A DNA stretch of 47,341 nt, taken from NCBI GenBank assembly GCA_002726245.1, contig PBSM01000317.1, positions 1-47,341 of the forward strand. The letters are read 5' to 3'. Positions 32,189 through 40,271 of this stretch are shown one piece after another; position 1 is the first letter of the stretch, and each line of letters starts with the position of its first letter. The stretch comes from Planctomycetaceae bacterium. GTDB taxonomy: Bacteria > Planctomycetota > Planctomycetia > Pirellulales > Pirellulaceae. The translations under genes and the position numbers were made by a program. Under the pieces are notes generated by a model that was not told the DNA's origin, ran no database searches, and worked only from the letters and a program-made list of their open reading frames with translations.

Positions 32189-33712
32189 CTAGTCTGACGG
32201 AACGTCGAATTCCACCCCCTGTGCCAGCGGCAAGTCTGTGCCGTAGTTGATGGTGCAGGTTTGGCGTCGCATGTAGGCTTTCCAGGCGTCGCTACCGGCC
32301 TCGCGTCCGCCGCCGGTATCCTTTTCACCTCCAAAGGCGCCGCCGATCTCGGCACCCGACGTTCCGATGTTCACGTTCGCAATGCCGCAATCGCTGCCGG
32401 TTGGCGAAAGAAAACGTTCGGCTTCAGCGAGACGATCGGTGAATATCGCCGAAGATAAGCCTTGCTCGACAGAGTTGTGCGTCGCTATCGCTTGGTCGAG
32501 ATCGTTGTACGTCATCGTATACAGAATCGGAGCGAAAGTCTCTTCCGCGACGATCGGCATCTCTGCATGAGCACGCACTATCGCCGGAGTAATAAAGTGA
32601 CCGGGACGATCGATTCGCTCACCGCCGACAAGCACTTGTCCGCCTTGCTCTCGAGCAACGTTCAGTGCGTGCAGCATGCGATCGACCGCGGCTTCATTAA
32701 TCAACGGCCCCATTAGCATGTCCGCTTTGGCCGGATCCCCGATCTTGATGCTCTGATAGGCACTTACCAGTCGAGCAAGCAACGGACTGGCGATCGCTTC
32801 GTGGAGAATCAATCGACGAAGTGTTGTGCATCGCTGTCCGCTCGTGCCAACCGCGGCGAACAGTACCGCTCGCAGAACAAGATCCAGGTCTGCTGTCTCG
32901 GTAACGATGATCGCGTTGTTCCCACCAAGTTCAAGCAGGCTCCGACCGAGCCTGGCACCAACGGCTTGCCCCACGCTTCGCCCCATCGCATAACTTCCGG
33001 TCGCGGAAATCAAAGGCAACCGGCGATCTTCGGCCATCCAACGCCCGACACTTGCATCGCAGCCGATACACAAGTTAAACACACCGTCCAGATCGTGCTC
33101 AGTGGCAACTCGATTAATGAGATGCTGCACAGCTATCGCCGTTAGAGGGGCTTCCGGCGAAGGCTTCCAAATCATCGTGTCTCCACACACGGCGGCCACA
33201 GCAGCATTCCATGCCCACACCGCGACCGGAAAGTTGAATGCCGTGATGATTCCGACCGGCCCCAGCGGATGCCACTGCTCGAACAGACGATGCGACGGCC
33301 GTTCGCTCGCCATCGTCAAGCCGTACAGTTGCCGAGACAGACCGACGGCGAAGTCGCACATGTCGATCATCTCTTGAACTTCTCCTTCGCCCTCCGAGAC
33401 GATCTTGCCAACCTCCATCGTCACGAGCAGCCCCAGATCCTTCTTGTGCTCTCGTAAGACTTGTCCGAATTGGCGGATGATTTCGCCTCGCTGTGGCGGC
33501 GGCATCATCCGCCAGGTCGTGAAGGCTTTCTGCGCTTTCTCAACGCATTGCTCGTAGTCGTCGCGCGACGCACAACGAACGCGCGCGAGCGTCTCGGCTG
33601 TTGCCGGATTGATCGAATCGATCTCGCTGCCTTCCGGCTCGTCGATCCATCTGGATGCGTAAACACCGCTGTTCACGTCGCTCAGTCCGAGTCGTCGCAG
33701 TAGGTCTTGCAT
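32189..33712 (-). CDS. amaB: aminoadipate-semialdehyde dehydrogenase (ALDH7 / antiquitin-like)
   Basis: A 507-residue aldehyde dehydrogenase closely resembling the ALDH7A1 group: LGPVGIITAFNFPVAVWAWN, SLLELGGNNAIIV with the catalytic Glu, AVGTSGQRCTTLRRL with the catalytic Cys, then GSDCGIANVNIGTSGAEIGG, FGGEKDTGGGREAGSD and YMRRQTCTINY. It oxidises 2-aminoadipate 6-semialdehyde (in equilibrium with piperideine-6-carboxylate) to 2-aminoadipate with NAD+ in lysine degradation. It lies next to a class III aminotransferase and near a DUF1338 2-oxoadipate enzyme, which supports that role. Its Shine-Dalgarno GGAGG (33720-33724, 7-base spacer) belongs to a half copy of the FNRKPEAC repeat. Confidence 0.9.
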   Translation of the reverse strand: MQDLLRRLGLSDVNSGVYASRWIDEPEGSEIDSINPATAETLARVRCASRDDYEQCVEKAQKAFTTWRMMPPPQRGEIIRQFGQVLREHKKDLGLLVTMEVGKIVSEGEGEVQEMIDMCDFAVGLSRQLYGLTMASERPSHRLFEQWHPLGPVGIITAFNFPVAVWAWNAAVAAVCGDTMIWKPSPEAPLTAIAVQHLINRVATEHDLDGVFNLCIGCDASVGRWMAEDRRLPLISATGSYAMGRSVGQAVGARLGRSLLELGGNNAIIVTETADLDLVLRAVLFAAVGTSGQRCTTLRRLILHEAIASPLLARLVSAYQSIKIGDPAKADMLMGPLINEAAVDRMLHALNVAREQGGQVLVGGERIDRPGHFITPAIVRAHAEMPIVAEETFAPILYTMTYNDLDQAIATHNSVEQGLSSAIFTDRLAEAERFLSPTGSDCGIANVNIGTSGAEIGGAFGGEKDTGGGREAGSDAWKAYMRRQTCTINYGTDLPLAQGVEFDVPSD

Positions 33713-33719
33713 CCTGTAT

Positions 33720-33740
33720 CCTCCGGCTTGCGGTTAAACG
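33720..33740 (-). promoter_or_regulatory. repeat-derived ribosome-binding site for the ALDH7 gene (half FNRKPEAC repeat)
   Basis: Read on the minus strand this is CGTTTAACCGCAAGCCGGAG then G, the exact left arm of the palindromic repeat, cut right after GGAGG. The GGAGG is followed by ATACAGG and the ATG at 33712, a near-ideal Shine-Dalgarno spacing. No other purine-rich site is available. Confidence 0.8.
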
Positions 33741-33758
33741 AAGAGCTGACTCGCGCTG

Positions 33759-35093
33759 TTATCTCCTCGCTATCAACTCCGCGAGCACTTCCTCGAAGAT
33801 CGAGACGGCTGTCTCGGCATCGTGTTCATCGACCACAAGTGGTGGACAGAATCGAATGCCGCTCGAGCCACATCCGAGCAACAACAAACCCTTTTGAAAA
33901 CACTCTTGGACGATCGCGTTGCGTTCCGCGATTGCTGGCTCCTTCGTCTGCCGATCGCGGACGAGTTCGACACCGATCATCAAGCCTTTGCCGCGGACGT
34001 CGCCAATCAACTCGGATGTCGATGCGAGTTCGCGGAGTTGTTCCAGCAGATAGTCACCGGTTCGTGCCGCATTGTCGATCAATTCTTCTTCGAGCAGCGC
34101 AATGGTTTCCAAGGCAGAGGCGCACGCCACCGGATTGCCGCCGAAAGTGCTCGCATGAGAACCGAGCGGCCAGTCCATGACTTCCTCCCTGGCAACAATC
34201 GCACCTAGCGGCATTCCCGAGGCGATCCCCTTCGCCAGGCAAATGATATCGGGCTCGATAGCCCAGTGCTCGATGGCAAACATCTTGCCGGTGCGGCCCA
34301 TTCCGCTCTGGACTTCGTCCGCGATGTACAAGATGCCGTACCGCTCAGTAATCGCCTTTAGACGCTGATGGAACTCTGGTGGCGGCACGATATATCCGCC
34401 TTCGCCTTGGATCGGTTCAACGATGATCGCCGCGACTTCCTCAGATGGTACTGTCTTCTGGAAAACCGTGTTTTCAAGTTGATCCAGACAATCAAGGCAG
34501 TCGCCAGACGAACGATAGGGATTTGGGTAGTCGATGTGCGTCACTTGTGGGATGAGTGGTGCGAAGCCTGCTCGTTGTGCCACCTTGCTGGCGGTCAACG
34601 AGAGCGCACCCATTGTGCGTCCGTGAAAGGCACCGAAGAAGGCAATCATGTGCTTGCGTTTGGTGTGGAAACGCGCAAGCTTGAACGCCGCCTCGACAGC
34701 TTCGGTGCCCGAGTTCGTAAAGAAGACTCGTTTTGCTGCGTCGCCGGGAGCGATTTCGGCCAACTTCTTCGCGAGATTGGCTTGCGGCCCGTAGTAGAAG
34801 TCGGTCCCCGACATGTGCAGCAATCGCGACGCTTGGTCTTGAATCGCTTTGACGATTCGCGGGTGGCAGTGTCCAGTGGAGCAGACGGCAATCCCAGCGG
34901 TAAAGTCGAGAAACCGGTTTCGATCCACGTCTTCGATCACAGCACCCTCGCCGCGCGCAACAGCCAGCGGATAGACGCGTGTGTACGAAGGAGAAGTGTA
35001 ATGTTCGTCCTGTTCGATAAGCTTCGACGCCTGCGGACCGGGGAGCGGAGTGACGATCCGCGGCGCGCGAGATGTAGAATCGCGCATTAACAT
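33759..35093 (-). CDS. class III aminotransferase, acetylornithine/GABA/lysine type
   Basis: A 444-residue PLP enzyme: FLDFTAGIAVCSTGHCHPRI, FFTNSGTEAVEAAFKLAR, AFFGAFHGRTMGALSLT, IVEPIQGEGGYI, LYIADEVQSGMGRTGKMFA and IICLAKGIASGMPLGA, whose Lys forms the Schiff base. GGAGG lies 7 bases before the ATG at 35093. It ends 47 bases upstream of the ALDH7 gene on the same strand, so the two form an operon with the half repeat between them. In this context it probably acts as lysine 6-aminotransferase or 2-aminoadipate aminotransferase, but sequence alone does not separate these from 4-aminobutyrate or acetylornithine aminotransferase. Confidence 0.87.
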   Translation of the reverse strand: MLMRDSTSRAPRIVTPLPGPQASKLIEQDEHYTSPSYTRVYPLAVARGEGAVIEDVDRNRFLDFTAGIAVCSTGHCHPRIVKAIQDQASRLLHMSGTDFYYGPQANLAKKLAEIAPGDAAKRVFFTNSGTEAVEAAFKLARFHTKRKHMIAFFGAFHGRTMGALSLTASKVAQRAGFAPLIPQVTHIDYPNPYRSSGDCLDCLDQLENTVFQKTVPSEEVAAIIVEPIQGEGGYIVPPPEFHQRLKAITERYGILYIADEVQSGMGRTGKMFAIEHWAIEPDIICLAKGIASGMPLGAIVAREEVMDWPLGSHASTFGGNPVACASALETIALLEEELIDNAARTGDYLLEQLRELASTSELIGDVRGKGLMIGVELVRDRQTKEPAIAERNAIVQECFQKGLLLLGCGSSGIRFCPPLVVDEHDAETAVSIFEEVLAELIARR

Positions 35094-35240
35094 CGTCCTG
35101 CCTCCGTGGAAGAGAAGCGAAATCCCCTACTTGAATACTACGGTACAATTCCATGTGGACAAGCGGCGCGATGAGCGATCGGACGGTGCCGTTGATGTAG
35201 AGCGTGTAGTGCCTAGAACTTAGAGCCGAGGACTTGAGTG

Positions 35241-36191
35241 ATGATGAAACGAGAAATCCACGAGCCGCATCAAGCGATTGAAGCAAGCAACGATCGCGAG
35301 CGTTTCACACTTACTCTGTTCGATCGGCTGTGGGAACAGTACCATCGACGAGTTTCATACGTTCAAGTTTACGAGCAGATCGTCAGAGAATCCGGCGCAA
35401 CGTTTGTGAACGATCACATCGCGTTCCGGACCTTCGCCAATCAAACTCCGACGACTGGAATCGTTTCTTTGTCCAGGATCTTCGAGGCGCTCGATTACCG
35501 CGCGGCAGCCGTTTATCACTTTCCTGACAAACACCTGAACGCTATCCATTATCAGCACCCGCATCCAGAGTTTCCGAAACTGTTCATCTCGGAACTGAAG
35601 ACATGGGAGGTGAGCGACGAAGCACGGCAACTTGTCTCGAACACATTGACGTCGCATCGGGAGCCACTCGCGACTTCTCTGCTATCAGAACTCTCACGAA
35701 TAGACGACGACAGAACGACCTCGAGAAGGCTCGATGATCTTATCGACTACTTCCAGCAGCTTCCGTGGCAAGTTCCGGAGCGCGAAGCCGTCGAAGCGCT
35801 CAACCGCGAGAGCCAGTATGCGGCTTGGGTGCTCGTTCATGGCTACAACGTGAACCACTTCACTTCGCTTGTGAACTCGCATGGCGTTGACTCGCTGAAC
35901 GATCTGAAAAAGACAATCAGCGCCTTGTCCGAAGCCGGAGTGCCGTTGAAGCGAGACATCGAGGGAGAGCCCGGATCCAAGCTAAGGCAATCGGCGACGG
36001 AAGCCGTGACGATCGATGTCGATGTCACGATTAACGGCAAGCACGGCACAATGCCTTGGACCTACGCTTACTTCGAGCTTGCCGAGCGCAATCTGATCGT
36101 TGACCCTGCCACGGGCAAGCAGACACGTTTCGAGGGTTTCCTTGGCCCGCAAGCCACCAACCTCTTCGAGATGACCAAAGTCATGCAATGA
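35241..36191 (+). CDS. DUF1338 protein, 2-oxoadipate dioxygenase/decarboxylase (HglS-like)
   Basis: About 316 residues (GTG 35238 and ATG 35244 are alternative starts; GAGG lies at 35228-35231). The fold is vicinal-oxygen-chelate-like, with FVNDHIAFRTFA near residue 55, YRAAAVYHFPDKHLNAIHYQ, PEFPKLFISEL, AAWVLVHGYNVNHFTSL near 195 and ENLIVDP/RFEGFLGPQATNLFEM-like sequence at the end. The His residues in the first and NHFT motifs fit the Fe(II) ligands of the family. HglS converts 2-oxoadipate, oxygen-dependently, to D-2-hydroxyglutarate in lysine catabolism. It is divergent from the aminotransferase/ALDH7 pair, whose products lead to 2-oxoadipate. Confidence 0.83.
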   Translation: MMKREIHEPHQAIEASNDRERFTLTLFDRLWEQYHRRVSYVQVYEQIVRESGATFVNDHIAFRTFANQTPTTGIVSLSRIFEALDYRAAAVYHFPDKHLNAIHYQHPHPEFPKLFISELKTWEVSDEARQLVSNTLTSHREPLATSLLSELSRIDDDRTTSRRLDDLIDYFQQLPWQVPEREAVEALNRESQYAAWVLVHGYNVNHFTSLVNSHGVDSLNDLKKTISALSEAGVPLKRDIEGEPGSKLRQSATEAVTIDVDVTINGKHGTMPWTYAYFELAERNLIVDPATGKQTRFEGFLGPQATNLFEMTKVMQ

Positions 36192-36791
36192 CTATCGGCG
36201 CAACACCGTCCTAAACTGCTCGGTTCTTCTCGCAATCGGTGGGAACGTATCACCAAAGACTTCGGAAGGTGTTGGTCCGACAGTGAACCAGCCGAATCGT
36301 GGGCCTGGCGATGTAAAGAAGTCGCTACTGCCGGCTTGCCAGTCATCGAGTCCCGAGAACTTGTGAACCATTCGGAAGCCACCCGCTTGGGCTAGGCGCG
36401 CGTAGTCCGTTGAGTAGTCGCTCGCGGGCGTCTTCTGACCGCCGGTCACTTCGTACATATTGTTATCGAGCAAGAGAATACTGATGTTGGTCGCTCCGCT
36501 CGCGACGACCGTCACCAAACAGCCGAGGTTCATCAGCAGAGAGCCATCTCCGGACAGCACAATCACATCGCGTTCGGGCTGAGAGATCGCTAAGCCGAGC
36601 GCGAACGGAACGGCGCCACCCATGTTCGATGGGTTGTAGTTGAAGTCGAGCGGATGCTGGCTGAGCCGCGGCCAGAGACGCGCCGACGATTGATTCGTGA
36701 CGATGATGTCGGTGTCCGTGCGAATCTGAGCAAGATGTTCGAGGGCCGCTTGGACGGGCATGCAGTTCCTCGGATGGATAGCGTCCTTCAT
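36192..36791 (-). CDS. ThDP-dependent decarboxylase, ThDP-binding (beta, ComE-like) subunit
   Basis: A 199-residue protein carrying the ThDP/Mg2+ motif: GDGSLLMNLGCL onward to LLLDNNMYEVTGG, the GDG-(about 25)-NN pattern. It also has SARLWPRLSQHPLDFNYNPS and NMGGAVPFALGLA. It is the C-terminal half of sulfopyruvate/phosphonopyruvate-decarboxylase-like enzymes. Its start overlaps the end of the alpha-subunit gene by ATGA (36788-36791). Its stop codon lies directly against the stop of the DUF1338 gene with no bases between. The substrate is unknown; a 2-oxo acid is expected, possibly one from the lysine pathway. Confidence 0.85.
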   Translation of the reverse strand: MKDAIHPRNCMPVQAALEHLAQIRTDTDIIVTNQSSARLWPRLSQHPLDFNYNPSNMGGAVPFALGLAISQPERDVIVLSGDGSLLMNLGCLVTVVASGATNISILLLDNNMYEVTGGQKTPASDYSTDYARLAQAGGFRMVHKFSGLDDWQAGSSDFFTSPGPRFGWFTVGPTPSEVFGDTFPPIARRTEQFRTVLRR

Positions 36792-37270
36792 CCCTTACCT
36801 TCCGCCATCAGAACAACTCCCGCTTGCTTCGCCTGCTGACAAGCTGTGAAGTGTTCACTGAGTTTTGGTTTGTCAGACTCTTTCGCGATCCAAACGTGAT
36901 TCAAACTCCAGGCGTCGATGACAGGTTCGGCAAACCGTCTCGCCGAGTCGGGCGACTCTGCGATCAGCCAGTTGCGAACACCGATGATCGCAAAGAGCGG
37001 TACTTGCAGATCGAACAAGACGTTCCGCATCGCATCCCCCGACTCGAACATGCCCGTTGTCTGCATCATGATGACTGGCGACTTGCCTCCAACTTGCAGT
37101 CCCGCCGCCAAAGGCCAAGCCTCGCCCTCACGACAAACCCGGATCAACTCAAGTTGGTCGGACGATTCTAGATCGGCTTCCCACGTTCCGAACGTCGAGT
37201 CCGGCACCCAGATGACGTGCGACACGCGAAGCTGTTCCAGCGTGCTGACGATTTGGCGACCGGTGAACAT
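36788..37270 (-). CDS. ThDP-dependent decarboxylase, pyrimidine-binding (alpha, ComD-like) subunit
   Basis: A 160-residue partner of the beta subunit: VIWVPDSTFGTWEADLESSD, IRVCREGEAWPLAAGLQVGG with the conserved catalytic Glu region, and VIMMQTTGMFESGDAMRN, typical of sulfopyruvate decarboxylase alpha (ComD). AGGA lies about 7 bases before the ATG at 37270. Alpha and beta split in this way assemble into one ThDP enzyme. The gene order alpha-beta with ATGA overlap is standard. Confidence 0.85.
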   Translation of the reverse strand: MFTGRQIVSTLEQLRVSHVIWVPDSTFGTWEADLESSDQLELIRVCREGEAWPLAAGLQVGGKSPVIMMQTTGMFESGDAMRNVLFDLQVPLFAIIGVRNWLIAESPDSARRFAEPVIDAWSLNHVWIAKESDKPKLSEHFTACQQAKQAGVVLMAEGKG

Positions 37271-37380
37271 GCCGTGATCCTAGCGGCGGGCCCCCGCGAC
37301 AAGCAACCCGCGACGTGCGACAATTCGTGCCGGTTGACGCTCCTAGGGGCACACCTACACTAGAATCTGTCTCGATACTC

Positions 37381-37448
37381 GTAGCGGAAGTCGCCAAGAC
37401 TTCCGAGGGCCGACGGAAGACCGAACTCTTGGCGAGTTCGGCTACTAA
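37381..37448. repeat. palindromic repeat, GTAGCGGAAGTCGCCAAGA family
   Basis: GTAGCGGAAGTCGCCAAGAC then TTCCG pairs loosely with CGAACTCTTGGCGAGTTCGG and CTAC. It ends about 18 bases before the HEAT-repeat gene start, so it lies in that gene's leader. Confidence 0.7.
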
Positions 37449-37465
37449 CTCCAGCCGAGCGATCC

Positions 37466-38515
37466 ATGGAAGAAGCCCCCAACAAACCTCTGCTCGACGA
37501 AAAACCCCTACCGCCGATCGAGCCGCCATCGGCTGGCTTCCTCATCCAGTTGTTCGTCATTCCGCTCGTGATCGTCTCGATCATCGTGATGGTCTGGCTC
37601 ATGTTCAGTTGGCTGGCCCATATGGGCAGCAATCCGCAGGAGCTAGTCCGAGATTTGCGCACGCCGAACGAAGCGAGTTGGCAAAAAGCCAACACGCTCG
37701 CTGCTTTGCTCAGCGATCCTGACCATGCCGACCTGAAGAGCGACGTTGGAATGGCATCCGAGTTAGCGAAGATCCTTGACGCGCAGCTCGATGAAGAGAA
37801 CTACGACGAGACCTCAATTCGGCTGCGGATGTTCCTGTGTCGAGCACTGGGCGAGTTCAAAGTTACCGTTGGCCTACCCACGATCGTCAAGGCCTCGACG
37901 GTCGAACGCGATCCAGCCGAGATCGATGTCCGCCGCACAGCACTCGAAGCTTTGGCCGTCCTTGCGGCGAACAACGGTTCCGAAGTATTAACGTCAAACG
38001 AACCTTGTATGGAAGCGCTGAAGACGGCATCGCGCGAGCGAACAGATGTAGAAAGTGAGAAGCAAGCCCGTGGAGATCTGCGTTCGACGGCGGCCTATGT
38101 CTTGGGAGTGCTGGGCGGTGCGGAAGCTCTCGATCGGTTAGTGATTTTGCTGGACGATCCATATACGAACACTCGCTATAACGCCGCCGTTGGCCTCTGC
38201 CGACACGGCGACATCCGCGCGACGCCCGTCTTGCTAGAGATGCTTGATCCGGAGAATGAAGAGTCAGGCCGAGGCGAAGAGTATGACTCGGGCAAAGCCT
38301 GGAAGCGGCTGCAAGTGATCAACACCGGCATCCGCGGCGCGGCTCAACTGGCAGACAGACACTCGGCGGACGAGATGCAAAAGGTCACCGAGGCGTTACA
38401 GCGAATCGTCGATTCCGAACTTGCTACATTCGGCAAACGAGTTCGTCACGGCATCCGCCTCAATGCTGAGGAAGTCGTGCAGTCAATGACATCACCTTCG
38501 CCAAAGAGCGACTGA
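37466..38515 (+). CDS. membrane-anchored HEAT-repeat protein
   Basis: A 349-residue protein. A proline-rich cytoplasmic tail (PLLDEKPLPPIEPPSAGF) precedes one membrane helix (residues ~27-48, LFVIPLVIVSIIVMVWLMF). The rest is helical with HEAT-like units: IRLRMFLCRALGEFKV, VRRTALEALAVLAAN, LRSTAAYVLGVLGGAEALDR and TRYNAAVGLCRHGDIRATPV. HEAT repeats act as protein-binding scaffolds, and nothing here identifies the partner. No good ribosome-binding site is visible. The gene stands alone. Confidence 0.8.
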   Translation: MEEAPNKPLLDEKPLPPIEPPSAGFLIQLFVIPLVIVSIIVMVWLMFSWLAHMGSNPQELVRDLRTPNEASWQKANTLAALLSDPDHADLKSDVGMASELAKILDAQLDEENYDETSIRLRMFLCRALGEFKVTVGLPTIVKASTVERDPAEIDVRRTALEALAVLAANNGSEVLTSNEPCMEALKTASRERTDVESEKQARGDLRSTAAYVLGVLGGAEALDRLVILLDDPYTNTRYNAAVGLCRHGDIRATPVLLEMLDPENEESGRGEEYDSGKAWKRLQVINTGIRGAAQLADRHSADEMQKVTEALQRIVDSELATFGKRVRHGIRLNAEEVVQSMTSPSPKSD

Positions 38516-38889
38516 CTTGTTGCTGGCATTCGTTCCCAGCACTTCCTGCGAGCCGTCGAGTCCGATCGTAGCGGTTAGGTAAAGTTGCGTCGTAAGCTTC
38601 GGTCTGGCTTCCACTTGTACGACGGACCGTTCTGAGCCCTTCGGCACGACTGCGCAGAAACTTCAGACATTTTTGGAAATCCTAAGGCCTTGCCCAGCTT
38701 GCTCTTGGTGATCACAGTAGAATGTAGATAGCCGTTTTTTCGTTTGACGGCTCACGGCCCGATCGGGCAAACTCGTGGAGGGGAATGGGCTGGCATCGAT
38801 CGACCCAGATTGCCGGTTCCTCGACTTCCCACGCAAACGCCGCCTCGTTAAGGAATGCTACACCCGGCACGCGAAGTGAGAACTTAAGA
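38516..38889. other. 374-base non-coding stretch
   Basis: No gene, RNA or convincing terminator was found between the HEAT-repeat gene and the next start. A longer in-frame start at 38785 was rejected because the signal peptide begins at 38890. It should contain the promoter of the exported repeat protein, but no clear -35/-10 pair is visible. Confidence 0.5.
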
Positions 38890-40104
38890 ATGAACCTGTC
38901 TCTGATCAAAACATCCGCTGCAGCTCTCGCAGCCATTGTGATCTCCACCGCCTTCGTTTCGACGACGTCGGCGCAAACGGTCTACCCGGCGTACCGAATC
39001 GAATATCAAACGGTGTACGAACAGCAACCGATCACCACCTACCGGCTGCAACAGGAAACTGTCATGCAAAAGCGGCAGGTTACAACGCACAAGCCAAGCT
39101 GGGAAACTGAGACTCGCGTTCGCCGCGTTGGTAAGCCCGTGCTGAACACGGAGACTCGCTTCCGACAGGTAACGGTGCGAAAGCCGGTCACGGCTACAGA
39201 GACGCGTACGCAGCAACGTATCGTTCGACGGCCAATCACCGAGCAAGTTATGCAGGATCGCAGCTATGTCACTACCGAACCGGTGACGACAATGCGCACC
39301 CAGTACGTCGATCAAGGGCAGTATGTTGACCAGTACGTGCTTCAGCAGGGAAACGTTAGGAACCGCCTACAATGGCTGCAAGGTGGCTACGTGCCCAATC
39401 CCGCAACCGGAACGATGGTCTATCAACGTGCCGGTTTGCATTGGGTACCGATGCAGTCTCCCAGCCGGTACCAGGTGCAACGACAGTACGTACCGAATGT
39501 TGTGGCTCAGCAAGTCCCCGTGACGAGTTACCAGCAGCGGGTTGTCAATCAGCAAGTCCCCGTGAATGTCACTCGTTACCAGGACGAAGTCGTCAACGAG
39601 AACTATCAAGTCCAGGTTTGCAAGTACGTCGATGAAGTCATCGATCAGCCCTACCAAGTCACGACGCAGCGAATGGTCTACGAAGATCAGTCATACGAAG
39701 TGAAGACCTGCAAGTGGGTTGCCGAGACGAGCACTGTGAAGGTGCCGCATACCGTATCGAAATGGGTGGCGGAAACAGGCACGCGACTTGTGCCTCGCAC
39801 AGTAACAAGGCGTGTGCCGATCGAGACTTGTTCGCCCTGCACGACGGCCTACTACCCGTCCAGCGCATACTACTACGCTCCGCCGGCAGCCGCTTCAACG
39901 GTCGTTCGTCGTGAACCGACGGAGGCCAAGAAGGAGGCAACAGACGAAGCAGCGGAGGAGGAAACCGGCGAGCCGAGCGACGGTGACCCAACGGGAAAGC
40001 CAGCGATTCCAGAAAAAGATCCTTTCGAGAATGTCGTCCCGAATCCCACAACCGATGAAGAGGCGGATGCCGCAGCGGAGGACGACGACGACATGATGGC
40101 ATGA
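38890..40104 (+). CDS. exported repeat protein with VTxxP/ETxTR motifs (YTV-like)
   Basis: A 404-residue protein. Its signal peptide LIKTSAAALAAIVISTAFVS ends near TTSAQ. The mature protein is made of short repeats: VYEQQPITTYRLQQETVMQK, ETETRVRRVGKPVLNTETRF, VTVRKPVTATETRTQQRIVR and later YQVTTQRMVYEDQSYEVKTC with KWVAETSTVKVPHTVSKW. These recall planctomycete YTV-type surface repeats, though the repeat length and the YTV-Cys core are not exact. A YYPSSAYYYAPP segment and a very acidic C-terminal tail (EADAAAEDDDDMMA) follow. Probably a cell-wall or surface protein. A hairpin terminator lies 32 bases downstream. Confidence 0.75.
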   Translation: MNLSLIKTSAAALAAIVISTAFVSTTSAQTVYPAYRIEYQTVYEQQPITTYRLQQETVMQKRQVTTHKPSWETETRVRRVGKPVLNTETRFRQVTVRKPVTATETRTQQRIVRRPITEQVMQDRSYVTTEPVTTMRTQYVDQGQYVDQYVLQQGNVRNRLQWLQGGYVPNPATGTMVYQRAGLHWVPMQSPSRYQVQRQYVPNVVAQQVPVTSYQQRVVNQQVPVNVTRYQDEVVNENYQVQVCKYVDEVIDQPYQVTTQRMVYEDQSYEVKTCKWVAETSTVKVPHTVSKWVAETGTRLVPRTVTRRVPIETCSPCTTAYYPSSAYYYAPPAAASTVVRREPTEAKKEATDEAAEEETGEPSDGDPTGKPAIPEKDPFENVVPNPTTDEEADAAAEDDDDMMA

Positions 40105-40135
40105 GCGTCTCGCGAACCACCAACTGCAAGACACA

Positions 40136-40163
40136 AACGCCGACCTCCGTCGGCGTTCTTTTA
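40136..40163 (+). terminator. Rho-independent terminator
   Basis: AACGCCGAC (40136-40144), loop CTCC, GTCGGCGTT (40149-40157), then CTTTTAT: a perfect 9-base stem followed by a T run, just after the exported repeat protein gene. Confidence 0.85.
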
Positions 40164-40271
40164 TGCGCATCGATTAACGGCGTGGGAAAGGCATCTCGCT
40201 GATTGACACGGCACACCGCGACCGCGACACTGACGGACGTCGTTTCGTTCTCTTCAGCATCAGGGCGCATC

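Noticed and set aside
32170..32189. Regulatory operator ATGTGGGTAAAGCC
   Set aside because: It recurs next to other repeats (10170, 10386) and lies after the stop of the ALDH7 gene, not in a promoter. It is probably a repeat fragment.
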